Below the pieces are notes generated by a model that was not told the DNA's origin, made no database searches, and was given only the letters and a program-made list of their open reading frames with translations. The position numbers and the translations under genes are program-made. From CBCXVS01 sp965178525 (GTDB lineage: Bacteria > Tectomicrobia > Entotheonellia > Entotheonellales > Entotheonellaceae): a stretch of 64,000 nucleotides of DNA. The stretch covers positions 1 to 64,000 of the forward strand of contig CBCXVS010000002.1 in the NCBI GenBank assembly GCA_965178525.1. Direction: 5' to 3'. Shown here in pieces: positions 44,738-52,933 of the stretch. Each line of letters opens with the position of its first letter. The first letter of the stretch is position 1.

Positions 44738-45535
44738 CTACATCACGTTCTGTTGGGCAAAGGCGACCGCATTGCGAAATATCTGCACCCCCATGCCCTC
44801 TTCCGGCAGCGTTTCCCGCGTCCAACGCGGGTGCTGCACGCGGTGCACGTATGCTTCCGGGTGGGGCATGAGGCCAAAGATGCGTCCGCTGGGATCACAG
44901 ACCGCGGCGATGTCGTCGACCGAGCCGTTGGGATTCCAGGGGTACGATACCGGCGTCCCATCGGGTGTGCCGTAACGTGCCGCGATTTGCGCCTTGGCCT
45001 GCAGGGTCTGCAAGATGTCCGGGTCCCGTGGCACGAATTTGCCCTCGCCGTGTCTCACCGGCAAATAGCAGCGCTCCATGCCCTGTACAAAGGGCGAGCG
45101 GCACGCGGGATCGATCTGTAAATAGACCCAGCGGTCCTCGAATTTGCCCGAATCATTCGCCGTGAGGGTGGCGTCTTGTTGCCATAGCTGTCCCGTCACG
45201 CCCGGCAGCCAGCCAAGACGCACAAGGGCTTGAAAACCGTTGCAGATACCGAGGACCAGTTTACCATCGCGCAAGAACTTGCTCAAGGGCTGCTCCAGGC
45301 GATAGCGCAGCTTGGTGGCCAACACAATCCCGGCGGAGATGTCGTCGCCAAAGGCAAAGCCGCCCGGCAGGGCGAGAATATGAAACGGCTCAAGTTGTTT
45401 CGGCTGGGCAATGAGATCGCTGAGGTGGACTAAGGCGGCGTCCCCGCCGACGGCGGGGAGATTGAACGCATAGGCGGTTTCGTGTTCGCAGTTGATGCCA
45501 TAGCCGGTCAAGACCAGAATGCGTGGGCGTTTCAT
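44738..45535 (-). CDS. purQ: FGAM synthase glutaminase subunit
   Basis: This is the 265-residue class I glutamine amidotransferase providing ammonia to PurL in step 4 of purine synthesis. The catalytic Cys lies in LGICNGFQALVRLGWLPG and the His/Glu in LMPHPEAYVH. The oxyanion-region segment ALPGGFAFGDDISAGIVLAT is diagnostic of PurQ. It is about 35 residues longer than small PurQ proteins (about 225-230), matching the PurQ class that works with PurSL fusions. It is separated from purL by the methyltransferase, the AdoMetDC-like gene and the defence cassette, all on the same strand. Confidence 0.95.
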   Translation of the reverse strand: MKRPRILVLTGYGINCEHETAYAFNLPAVGGDAALVHLSDLIAQPKQLEPFHILALPGGFAFGDDISAGIVLATKLRYRLEQPLSKFLRDGKLVLGICNGFQALVRLGWLPGVTGQLWQQDATLTANDSGKFEDRWVYLQIDPACRSPFVQGMERCYLPVRHGEGKFVPRDPDILQTLQAKAQIAARYGTPDGTPVSYPWNPNGSVDDIAAVCDPSGRIFGLMPHPEAYVHRVQHPRWTRETLPEEGMGVQIFRNAVAFAQQNVM

Positions 45536-45549
45536 CGCGACCCTTTCCC

Positions 45550-46302
45550 CTAGGCTCTGAGAGCCACGATCAGAGGTTGAAAGAAGCGATCGCGTAAGGT
45601 TTGTACGTGATGAAAACCTGCCTGTTCCAGCAAGGTTTCCAGGGTAGCAATGGTCACGCAGTAGTACCGTCCGCCCCGTATGACGTGGGTCTGGGCGGTC
45701 GGCTGCCCGGTGTCGTCGACGACGTACATAGTGATGTCGTACATATCCCCGTCGAATTCCCAGACGTCAAAGATGACTAGGCGTCCCTCCGGTGTCGGGT
45801 GGGTCAAGCGCGGATTGAACTGTGTGCCGCCACGTGTCATGTTGGCATAGTCGCGTACGGACACCAGGCAGCCGCCCTCCGGAGCCGTGCAGCGGTAGAA
45901 CTGCTCAAATGCCGCCAGAATGTCGGCGTTACTCAGCAAATGGGGCACAGCGTTATCGCAGGCCATGACGACGTCGAAGTGTTGCTGATGGACCTGCCAC
46001 AAGGCCCGCATGTCCGCCACGCGCCAGGTCAGTTGCAGCTGCTGCCGCGCCGCTTCGGCACGCGCCCGTTCCAGTTCGGCGGGGGAAATATCGGAGGCCG
46101 TGACCGCATAGCCGAGTTGCGCCAGGCCGAGACTCTGGGTGCCAATACCGCATGCCGCATCCAGGATCGCGTGCGCCTCAGGCCCGATGTAGTCGCGGAT
46201 GACGCGATCGAGCTCGGCTGCTTGCCGCATGCAGCTCGCTTCCCAGTCGGGGTAGAGGTACGCGTAGTAGGGGGCGAGCGCGTCGTAGAAGTGTTCGGAC
46301 AT
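45550..46302 (-). CDS. SAM-dependent methyltransferase (class I)
   Basis: The 250-residue protein has the Rossmann methyltransferase motif I AILDAACGIGTQSLGLAQLG then YAVTASDISPAELERARA (acidic loop of motif II). VVMACDNAVPHLLSNADI is motif IV and GCLVSVRDYANMTRGG the region after the central strand. This is the glycine N-methyltransferase/UbiE-like layout. The substrate is unknown. It lies 15 bp upstream of purQ and 36 bp after the AdoMetDC-like gene, so it is cotranscribed with purine genes, whether or not functionally linked. It uses the common SAM pool, as the neighbouring AdoMetDC-like protein and MT-A70 do. Confidence 0.88.
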   Translation of the reverse strand: MSEHFYDALAPYYAYLYPDWEASCMRQAAELDRVIRDYIGPEAHAILDAACGIGTQSLGLAQLGYAVTASDISPAELERARAEAARQQLQLTWRVADMRALWQVHQQHFDVVMACDNAVPHLLSNADILAAFEQFYRCTAPEGGCLVSVRDYANMTRGGTQFNPRLTHPTPEGRLVIFDVWEFDGDMYDITMYVVDDTGQPTAQTHVIRGGRYYCVTIATLETLLEQAGFHHVQTLRDRFFQPLIVALRA

Positions 46303-46338
46303 GGTGATGTCTCTGTTGTGTTTCTTGTCTCTCGCCGT

Positions 46339-46701
46339 TCAGAATGAGGTGCTCACTATTTCGTCTACGACGGCGAAGTACTCACGCGTAAAGCGTATAG
46401 CGGCCTGTTCATCGAAGTCTTTACACGTGTACAAAACGATCGAGAAAAATTTGGCATGGCTCCAAACATAGATCGAAATCCCGGAGTCAATGAGGGGGAC
46501 AAACGCATCGAACCCGGCGTTTTCGTCTTTGCCCATGCCGGATGCCGGGGAGAAGACCACGGGTGCGCCGTACGTGCGAAGGTGCAGGTGCTGCGCGATG
46601 TCGAGCAAATACGTTTCTACGGACGCCTTACCGACATCGATGGTGTAGAATCCTTCGATCAGCAGCCGCTGCCGAAAGATGTGTGGTGCAATGTTCTTCA
46701 T
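46339..46701 (-). CDS. S-adenosylmethionine decarboxylase-like small protein
   Basis: The 120-residue protein resembles the short AdoMetDC-related family: GFYTIDVGKASVETYLLDIA, the Ser-containing PVVFSPASGMGKDENAGFDA, then FVPLIDSGISIYVWSHAKFF and SIVLYTCKDFDEQAAIRFTR. In true AdoMetDC proenzymes an internal Ser becomes the pyruvoyl cofactor. The corresponding self-cleavage motif (ESH) is not obvious here, so decarboxylase activity is doubtful. The ATG at 46701 follows GTGGAGACC; a GTG five codons earlier overlaps that site. It lies between the methyltransferase and the HIRAN gene. Confidence 0.65.
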   Translation of the reverse strand: MKNIAPHIFRQRLLIEGFYTIDVGKASVETYLLDIAQHLHLRTYGAPVVFSPASGMGKDENAGFDAFVPLIDSGISIYVWSHAKFFSIVLYTCKDFDEQAAIRFTREYFAVVDEIVSTSF

Positions 46702-46738
46702 CGCTTCGGTCTCCACGTGATCGTCTTGCCCGGCGACG

Positions 46739-47464
46739 TCAGGCTAGAGGCTGGTAAAGATCTCCTGAACATGGCTGAAAATTCTCCGGCCACTCGGCGG
46801 TCACACAACATAACAAACGGAGTTGTAAGGGCGCGTCATCATTCACTTGCACTGCGGTGACGCGGATAGACTCCGGTACCTCGTGCAGGAGCTTGTGCAA
46901 ATCGGCTGTGACATAGCGCGGACAATACCCTACGATCACGGCCGGGTCGCTTGTCCGAAGCGCGATGGCGCACGAGTCATAGGAATTTTGGGGATCCGGC
47001 ATGAGGTAGAGCACCGTGTGGGGGCTGAGATGATCGATAAAGGTCATGATATCGCGCGGCAAATACCGGATGCCGTGACTGAAGAATTGGGCCCGATAAG
47101 TATGGTCGGGATTTTTTTCTGGATAGGGAAAGACTGTCACGGAATCGGTCATACGAATCCCCTCTGTGCGCGCCAAGAGCGCTACCGCGTCATCGCCATG
47201 GTCCTGCAGGTTGAGCCAGCGGAGCCAATCCTGATATTCAGGCCGTTTCTTTGCCAGAAGGCGATTGGCGAAAAGAGGGGGCAGCTCGCGTGCTTCATAC
47301 ACTTCTTCAAGATGTGGCATGCTATCGAATGGCCGAAAATGAGCTGATTGTTTGGCGCCCTGCGTATACACGAAGCGGTAGACTTCGCCATCAAAACACA
47401 GCCGGCCCACTGGGAACCAGCTACGGCTCTGATGCTCCTGCCATGCGACATACAGCGTTTTCAC
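46739..47464 (-). CDS. HIRAN-domain protein
   Basis: The 241-residue cytoplasmic protein has an N-terminal region (MKTLYVAWQEHQSRSWFPVG, GEVYRFVYTQGAKQSAHFRP) that resembles the HipA N-terminal subdomain. A HIRAN domain sits in the C-terminal half (PHTVLYLMPDPQNSYDSCAI, ALRTSDPAVIVGYCPRYVTA). HIRAN domains are known from HLTF/Rad5 helicases, where they bind DNA 3' ends; bacterial stand-alone forms are of unknown role. Its ATG overlaps the stop of the HipA-like gene by four bases (ATGA, 47461-47464), so the two are translationally coupled and probably act together, the N-terminal HipA part here complementing the kinase part there. Confidence 0.8.
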   Translation of the reverse strand: MKTLYVAWQEHQSRSWFPVGRLCFDGEVYRFVYTQGAKQSAHFRPFDSMPHLEEVYEARELPPLFANRLLAKKRPEYQDWLRWLNLQDHGDDAVALLARTEGIRMTDSVTVFPYPEKNPDHTYRAQFFSHGIRYLPRDIMTFIDHLSPHTVLYLMPDPQNSYDSCAIALRTSDPAVIVGYCPRYVTADLHKLLHEVPESIRVTAVQVNDDAPLQLRLLCCVTAEWPENFQPCSGDLYQPLA

Positions 47465-48402
47465 ACAAACACCTCTTTGAGGGCCAACAGACGCTGGCGA
47501 TTCAGTTTTAGCATCCGGAGTGCAAAGTCAATTGCCACGAGGCTGATTCGGTCTGGTGGAAGTTGCTCAAAGAGCGATTGTATGTCTTGAAGCGGTATAC
47601 TTTCAAGGCGAATCAGCCACGCCTTGGCAGCGGCTGGCTGTATTCGCCCTGCTTCACGGAATACATCGAGCATTGACATCGGTTTGGTGCTGGAGGGTGA
47701 CATGTAGAATGCGGAGGTCGCTCTTTCGACATACCACTCCATGGCTCGCCGCTTGTCGCGGGTCGTCAAGCGGTCCTGGCGATTTTCATCGGTCTCATTT
47801 CTCCCGAGGCTTGAGGCGTGGTCGTAAGAAGGTGCAAGATGTCTGGTATCTTCCGGACTGACGACAAGTCCCCAGTTTTCATGATGACGGTCCTGATTCG
47901 CTATCCATGCATCCAACATCACGTAGCCGACGAAAACATCAGCGGCTGAGACAATCCCCTGCAAAGGCTGCCAGCCAAGCGGCACACGGATTTGGGTGTT
48001 TTCCACGACGGTGAGCACGGCTTGTAGGGTATGTTGACTTACCCCTTGACGCTGGTTTACCGGATATTCGGGATTCCTTCGCGCCAAGAGTTCGTTTCCA
48101 TGGACGAGGCCGCCACCAGGGGGAATGAATGTGGGACAGACAACACCTCGTTTTGCTTGCCAGATTGCGAGCCCGTATACAGCATGCGGCAGACCAAGGA
48201 ACTCACACAATTCACTCGCAATCTTCTCGGACCAGTCTTCGCCTGTATGAGGTGTGATTTCCTTAAACAAATACCCGATACCTGCATCGTTTTGAAACCA
48301 AAATTTGTGCTTTGTACCGAGTTGCTCAGCAAGAATAGAAACATGAGCTGGGATTGACAAGACTTGGAACATACTCGATATCCAGCATAATGATGAGGTC
48401 AT
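47461..48402 (-). CDS. HipA-like Ser/Thr kinase domain protein
   Basis: The 313-residue protein has the HipA C-terminal kinase signature: the catalytic loop WIANQDRHHENWGLV (residues 167-180) with Asn-x-Asp-Arg-His-x-x-Asn, and the metal-binding SYDHASSLG (192-200) equivalent to DFG. The N-terminal lysine region KHKFWFQNDAGIGYLFKEIT provides the ATP-binding strand. HipA kinases phosphorylate glutamyl-tRNA synthetase in persister toxins, and HipA-like relatives have other targets. No HipB-type HTH antitoxin is adjacent; the next upstream gene encodes only 41 residues. The start is uncertain: ATG 48402 or ATG 48372, neither with a strong site. It is coupled to the HIRAN gene. Confidence 0.82.
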   Translation of the reverse strand: MTSSLCWISSMFQVLSIPAHVSILAEQLGTKHKFWFQNDAGIGYLFKEITPHTGEDWSEKIASELCEFLGLPHAVYGLAIWQAKRGVVCPTFIPPGGGLVHGNELLARRNPEYPVNQRQGVSQHTLQAVLTVVENTQIRVPLGWQPLQGIVSAADVFVGYVMLDAWIANQDRHHENWGLVVSPEDTRHLAPSYDHASSLGRNETDENRQDRLTTRDKRRAMEWYVERATSAFYMSPSSTKPMSMLDVFREAGRIQPAAAKAWLIRLESIPLQDIQSLFEQLPPDRISLVAIDFALRMLKLNRQRLLALKEVFV

Positions 48403-48443
48403 AAAGAAAAATACATTTATCTCCTTTTTTTAGTGCACTGATT

Positions 48444-48569
48444 TCAGAGATGTTCCCTGATATACTGCTTCTGTTCCTGAAAGTCCATATCTTTGAATTG
48501 CTCACTTAGTCTGTCCCGGATCTGGCGCACCATTTTCACTGCATCGAAGTTTTTTTCACTCTTCCTCAT
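48444..48569 (-). CDS. 41-residue protein, antitoxin-like
   Basis: The frame from ATG 48569 encodes MRKSEKNFDAVKMVRQIRDR then LSEQFKDMDFQEQKQYIREH and L. It has a strong GGAGG nine bases before the start. A highly charged, helical peptide beginning K-N-F-D-x-V-K-M-x-R-x-I-R is a pattern seen in many short proteins encoded just upstream of toxin-like genes. It lies 27 bp after the MT-A70 stop and 42 bp before the HipA-like gene, on the same strand, and could be the missing partner of the kinase. The identification as an antitoxin is inference; coding potential is supported by the ribosome-binding site and context. Confidence 0.6.
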   Translation of the reverse strand: MRKSEKNFDAVKMVRQIRDRLSEQFKDMDFQEQKQYIREHL

Positions 48570-48595
48570 AACCTATGACCTCCGATTTTACCTCA

Positions 48596-49261
48596 TTAGC
48601 CATGTGCTCTACGTTTCAGATCGAATGGCAAAACCTTCTGCCGGCTATTGTGGGTATACGTAGGCCACGACGGTGTGTAGCCTAACACTTCGTTGCCCCA
48701 TTGATCCCAGTTGGCTCGCTCCCCGCGCGCAAATAATTCCAAAAAGGGACTAGGGCTGCAGGCTTCGATAATATCATACAATTCGTCTGGCTTACGCGAG
48801 TGTTCGCGTTTGCGTGTTTTGATGATATTCACTTGAGTCCGCCCAGGCGTCAGAGTCCGCAGCCGCCCGCGGACGCCAAAGAGCACCATCTCCGTTGTGT
48901 TGCGAAAATAAAACCCGACGCCTCGTCCGTCTGGGCCGCCATCCTTGCGAACCTTGTGCCAAATGATGTTCGTCTTGTATTGGAACCCCCAAGCGTCCAT
49001 CACCTCAATGCCTTCACGCAGCAAAGCATTAGGAACCCAGAGGTAGAGATGACTATCCTCCGCAGCCACAATGGAAACCGGTATGTCCTTAATGGACTGG
49101 AGTGTGAGGGTCGTATAACGATTGAGGCGTCGGTGTTCAGGGGCCATCTTGCCTGTCCGGTTGGTAAATTGCCAGGGTGGATCAGCTAAAATAGCTCCAT
49201 AAGATCGATTACACACCTCGACCAGAAAGTCTTGGGCTGGAGTCGACTCGATATTACTCAC
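48596..49261 (-). CDS. MT-A70-family adenine DNA methyltransferase
   Basis: The 221-residue N6-adenine methyltransferase has DPPW (residues 27-30, in YGAILADPPWQFTNRTGKMA), the SAM/catalytic motif. SHLYLWVPNALLREGIEVMD and YKTNIIWHKVRKDGGPDGRG follow, then EMVLFGVRGRL and RKREHSRKPDELYDIIEACS, all standard for the MT-A70 family. The GTG at 49261 is chosen because the restriction gene stops at 49263, one base before it, so the two are coupled. Longer in-frame sequence upstream lies inside the restriction gene. With the BglII/BstYI-like endonuclease it would form a type II restriction-modification system, protecting host DNA at the same site. Confidence 0.88.
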   Translation of the reverse strand: MSNIESTPAQDFLVEVCNRSYGAILADPPWQFTNRTGKMAPEHRRLNRYTTLTLQSIKDIPVSIVAAEDSHLYLWVPNALLREGIEVMDAWGFQYKTNIIWHKVRKDGGPDGRGVGFYFRNTTEMVLFGVRGRLRTLTPGRTQVNIIKTRKREHSRKPDELYDIIEACSPSPFLELFARGERANWDQWGNEVLGYTPSWPTYTHNSRQKVLPFDLKRRAHG

Positions 49262-49262
49262 G

Positions 49263-49853
49263 TTAGATATCCTCAATGTAGACGTTTTGGCTGATACCAA
49301 AAACCAGAAGGGGGCAGCCGGCACCTCCTCCACCTTCGATTCTAGGGAGCAGCTTTGACATGTGAGTTGTAGAAGCCCCATAGGAGGTGCCTCGCCCCAA
49401 GCTTTTAAAGATCTCCTGTAAGTGGTCACATCGGGTAATAATAACACCGACGCTAATTGCTCGAAGATCAAACAGCAAACGAAAATTGTTTAGATCCCTA
49501 TCAAAAAATGGATCTTTGTTGTTCCATTCAATTTCTAAGGCCACGCGATTTTTATAACAGTCAACCTTATGCGTTGGTGAGTCCATGACGATGTCATCAA
49601 CGGTCACTGATGTCGAGAACTCCTTTTCAACCCATCCGTGCTGATATAAAAAGTCATCAATTGCGCTGGCAACACCGGATTTACGACCGCCACCGACGAC
49701 TATCGAGCTCTTCCGAAGCCGGAATTGTTCAAGTAGTTCAATGATATCATTCCATTCATGTGGAAAATCGATAGAGAGAATGGCACATGCGTGTTTCCAT
49801 TCATGCACCTCGTATTTTTGTTGAATCGACTCCGGTAACAACCCAATACCCAT
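49263..49853 (-). CDS. BglII/BstYI-like type II restriction endonuclease
   Basis: The 196-residue protein follows the BglII/BstYI family in length and order: YEVHEWKHACAILSIDFPHE, the glycine-rich IVVGGGRKSGVASAIDDFLY, QHGWVEKEF, then the catalytic core. There DCYKNRVALEIEW gives D98, E107 and E109. The D-x8-E spacing is that of BglII (D84, E93), with Glu in place of BglII's following Gln, as in BamHI. NNFRLLFDLRAISVGVIITR and CDHLQEIF complete the PD-(D/E)XK fold. The ATG at 49853 fits the family N-terminus; an upstream ATG at 49955 would run into purL. Base composition is visibly lower in GC than purL or purQ, suggesting acquisition. The recognition site cannot be read, though relatives cut AGATCT or RGATCY. 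Confidence 0.85.
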   Translation of the reverse strand: MGIGLLPESIQQKYEVHEWKHACAILSIDFPHEWNDIIELLEQFRLRKSSIVVGGGRKSGVASAIDDFLYQHGWVEKEFSTSVTVDDIVMDSPTHKVDCYKNRVALEIEWNNKDPFFDRDLNNFRLLFDLRAISVGVIITRCDHLQEIFKSLGRGTSYGASTTHMSKLLPRIEGGGGAGCPLLVFGISQNVYIEDI

Positions 49854-49930
49854 AATTTTGTTCCGGTTTTTTGGGGTGCCTAACCTCTGATAGAAGGAGT
49901 GCGCATGGGAAGCCAAGAATGAAGACCGTC

Positions 49931-52918
49931 CTACCACCGCAGCGGCCGTTGCCATGCCTCTTTGAGAGCTGCGATATCACTCCGGATCACGACATCGCCT
50001 CGGTAGCCGATGACAACGAATGCCGGCGTATCCAGCACGGAACCCACTTCCCCGACCGGGCAATCCCGCATCACCTCACCAAACGCCTCCCGGTGCTGCG
50101 GCGGCACCGTCACGACAAAACGGCTGGCCGTTTCCGCGTACAAAAGTACATCATCGCGGTCGATATCAGGCTCGCGTGGCATGGCGCGCGAATCAAGCTG
50201 CATGCCATATCCGCCCGCAAAAGCCATCTCGGCTGCCGCAACCCCGAATCCGCCATCGGAGCAGTCGTGACAGGCGTTGACCAGGCCGCGCTGAATCGCC
50301 TCCGAGAGCGCTTTGTACAGTACGCGGGCACGTTGAGCATCGACCTGCGGCACCCGGTTCCCAATGAAACCATGCAGCGCGTAGTACTCCGAAGCGCCTA
50401 GCTCGGCCCGAGTTTCGCCGAGAATGAACACGAGGTCACCGGGTTGCTTGACGTCCATCGTGATGGCGCGGCGCACGTCCGGCATGCGGGCCATGACGGA
50501 GAAGAGGAGGGTCGGCGGCACGGAAATTTTCGTGTCGCCGATATGATAATCATTTTTCATGCTGTCTTTGCCGGAAATGCAGGGCACGCCATACGCCGTG
50601 CAATAGTCGTAGAGCGCCTGATTGGCGCGAACCAATTGCGCCAATTTGTAGGGACCGTCGGGATTGGTCTCAGACCCTTCCGGGTCGGGCCAGCAGAAAT
50701 TATCGAGGCCGGCCATGTGGTCCAAACTGCCGCCGACGGCAATGACGTTGCGAATCGCTTCATCGATGGCGTTGGCCGCCATATGATACGTGTCGATATC
50801 GCTATAGCGCGGGCAGATGCCGTTGGCGACGATCACGCCTTCCATCGAATCGAGCAGCGGGCGCAGGACCGCGGCGTCGCTGGGACCATCGTTGTCTCGG
50901 CCCACCAGGGGTTTGATGACGCTGGTGCCTTGCACCTCGTGATCGTATTGGCGAATGACCCACTCTTTGCTACAAATGTTGAGGCGCCCGAGCATGTGCC
51001 GTAGCGAATCGGTCAAATCTGTCGGACAGGGGAAGGTCGGCTCGGGATGCTGCGGCGGTTGCCAGTGCGCGTGGAGATGCATCTCGGGGAGGCCGTGGTG
51101 CAGGAAATCCATGCCGAGCCGGGCAACGGTCTGACCCTCATACAGCACGTGAAAATAACCCGTTTCCGTAAAGGTTCCGAGAACCGTGACTTCGACATCG
51201 CGCCGTTGCGCCAGGGCCAAAAAGGCGTCGAGATGCGGCGGGGAGACGGCGACGGTCATGCGTTCTTGCGATTCCGACAGCAGAATTTCCCAAGGGTCGA
51301 GACCGGGGTATTTGAGCGGCGCGCGGTCGAGGTGCAGCTCACAGCCGTTGCTGAACTCGGCCATTTCGCCGACCGAGGACGACAGACCGCCGGCACCGTT
51401 ATCGGTGATGCAGGTGTAGAGCTGTTGATCACGTGCTTCCAGGAGAAAATCCGTCGTGCGTTTTTGCGTGATCGAATCGCCGATTTGCACGGCGGAGGCC
51501 GGCGATACCTCGCTCAATTCTTGCGAAGAAAAGGTCGCGCCATGAATGCCGTCTTTGCCGATACGGCCGCCGACCATGACGATGCAATCGCCAGGATGGG
51601 CGCGTTTTTCATGCGTGGGTTCGCCACCGATGTGGGCTGGCATGAGCCCGCCGGCGCCACAGAAAACCAACGGTTTCCCCAAAAAACGCTCGTCAAACAC
51701 CACCGCCCCATTGACATCCGGCACGCCGCTTTGGTTCGCCCCGTCTTGGATGCCGCGATGCACGCCCTTGAACACACGCTTGGGATGTAGCAGCCGTGGA
51801 GGCAAGGGCTTGTCGTAATCCGGCGGCGCGAAACAGAGCACATCGGTATTGAAGAGCAGCTTGCAGCCTTTACCCGTGCCAAAGGGATCGCGGTTGACGC
51901 CTAAAATCCCGGTCATGGCGCCGCCGTAGGGATCGAGGGCGCTCGGGGTATTGTGGGTTTCGACTTTCATAACCAGATTCCACTGGTCATTGAATTTAAT
52001 GACCCCGGCGTTGTCATGAAAGACCGACAGCAGCCAGTCGACCTGCTGCCCGACCGCCTCCGTCGCACCGACAATGTATTGTTTGAACAGACTGCGAATC
52101 GTCGTCTCCTGACCGTCAGTATCCCGGTAGTGAATCGTGCTATTGAAAATTTTATGCTTGCAGTGCTCCGACCAGGTTTGCGCTAACGCTTCCAATTCCA
52201 CATCGGTCGGATCGTTTCCCAGACCATGCATCTGCCGCTGCTGTTGCGGCTGCGGCTGCCGGAAATAGGCTTGAATGGCCTGCATCTCCGCGAGATTGAG
52301 AGACAGCAGCCGTTCCTGACTCAAATGCACGAGCGTCTGATCATCGCCGTCGAGCGAGACGGGATCGACCCGAGGCGGTTTGTCTGTGCCGGCAATCGGC
52401 GGCGTCAGAAAGGCGGCGAGACCGTCCCGCCAGGTGGCGGCAGGGGTGATACGCCACTGATGAATGAGCGGATTGGCCAGCACGTCCCGTACCACACGTT
52501 CCGCATCGGCGCGCTGCAACGCCCCGCTGACGAGGTAGAGTTGAGAGGTGTAAACCTCCCCCTGCAGCGAATGATCGTAGATATCTTTGAGCGCTTCGGC
52601 TGCAGTCCGTCCGACATTGTCGGTGATGCCCGGTAAAAAACCCACCTGCACGATCCATTGACAATCCGCAGGCGGGCGGCGGGCCCAATAAGATTCTTGC
52701 ACCACGGCATCGGTAAATAGCGTCTGTCGGGCGGCTTCGAGATCCGTGGCGGACAGCGGTGCATGAATAGTGTACAGCGACGCTGTCCGCATCTGCTCGA
52801 CGGCCAGGTGGAGATCGTCCTGTAAGGTTTGCTTCAAAGCGTCGCCACGCCTATCCGCCATCCAGGGCGGCGTGGCGACCACGAGAATGTTGACCGAGTC
52901 CACTGCGTTCGGTTGCAT
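49931..52918 (-). CDS. purL: FGAM synthase, PurS-PurL fusion
   Basis: The 995-residue enzyme converts FGAR to FGAM with ammonia from PurQ. The first about 200 residues look like PurS sequence (two repeats; WIVQVGFLPGITDNVGRTAA then LYLVSGALQRADAERVVRDV). The PurL catalytic part follows: QTWSEHCKHKIFNSTI (motif with the catalytic His), VMKVETHNTPSALDPYGGAM, GGEPTHEKRAHPGDCIVMVG, and the second half with KSVxxRDNDGPSDAAVLRPL-like sequence (here KPLVGRDNDGPSDAAVLRPL). No glutaminase domain is attached, consistent with separate purQ. It lies 15 bp downstream of pyrG. The downstream neighbour is the restriction cassette rather than purQ. Confidence 0.96.
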   Translation of the reverse strand: MQPNAVDSVNILVVATPPWMADRRGDALKQTLQDDLHLAVEQMRTASLYTIHAPLSATDLEAARQTLFTDAVVQESYWARRPPADCQWIVQVGFLPGITDNVGRTAAEALKDIYDHSLQGEVYTSQLYLVSGALQRADAERVVRDVLANPLIHQWRITPAATWRDGLAAFLTPPIAGTDKPPRVDPVSLDGDDQTLVHLSQERLLSLNLAEMQAIQAYFRQPQPQQQRQMHGLGNDPTDVELEALAQTWSEHCKHKIFNSTIHYRDTDGQETTIRSLFKQYIVGATEAVGQQVDWLLSVFHDNAGVIKFNDQWNLVMKVETHNTPSALDPYGGAMTGILGVNRDPFGTGKGCKLLFNTDVLCFAPPDYDKPLPPRLLHPKRVFKGVHRGIQDGANQSGVPDVNGAVVFDERFLGKPLVFCGAGGLMPAHIGGEPTHEKRAHPGDCIVMVGGRIGKDGIHGATFSSQELSEVSPASAVQIGDSITQKRTTDFLLEARDQQLYTCITDNGAGGLSSSVGEMAEFSNGCELHLDRAPLKYPGLDPWEILLSESQERMTVAVSPPHLDAFLALAQRRDVEVTVLGTFTETGYFHVLYEGQTVARLGMDFLHHGLPEMHLHAHWQPPQHPEPTFPCPTDLTDSLRHMLGRLNICSKEWVIRQYDHEVQGTSVIKPLVGRDNDGPSDAAVLRPLLDSMEGVIVANGICPRYSDIDTYHMAANAIDEAIRNVIAVGGSLDHMAGLDNFCWPDPEGSETNPDGPYKLAQLVRANQALYDYCTAYGVPCISGKDSMKNDYHIGDTKISVPPTLLFSVMARMPDVRRAITMDVKQPGDLVFILGETRAELGASEYYALHGFIGNRVPQVDAQRARVLYKALSEAIQRGLVNACHDCSDGGFGVAAAEMAFAGGYGMQLDSRAMPREPDIDRDDVLLYAETASRFVVTVPPQHREAFGEVMRDCPVGEVGSVLDTPAFVVIGYRGDVVIRSDIAALKEAWQRPLRW

Positions 52919-52933
52919 CGCCAGCGCATCCGT

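Noticed and set aside
51047..51790. A 247-codon plus-strand open frame
   Set aside because: It is antisense to the conserved core of purL; no motifs.
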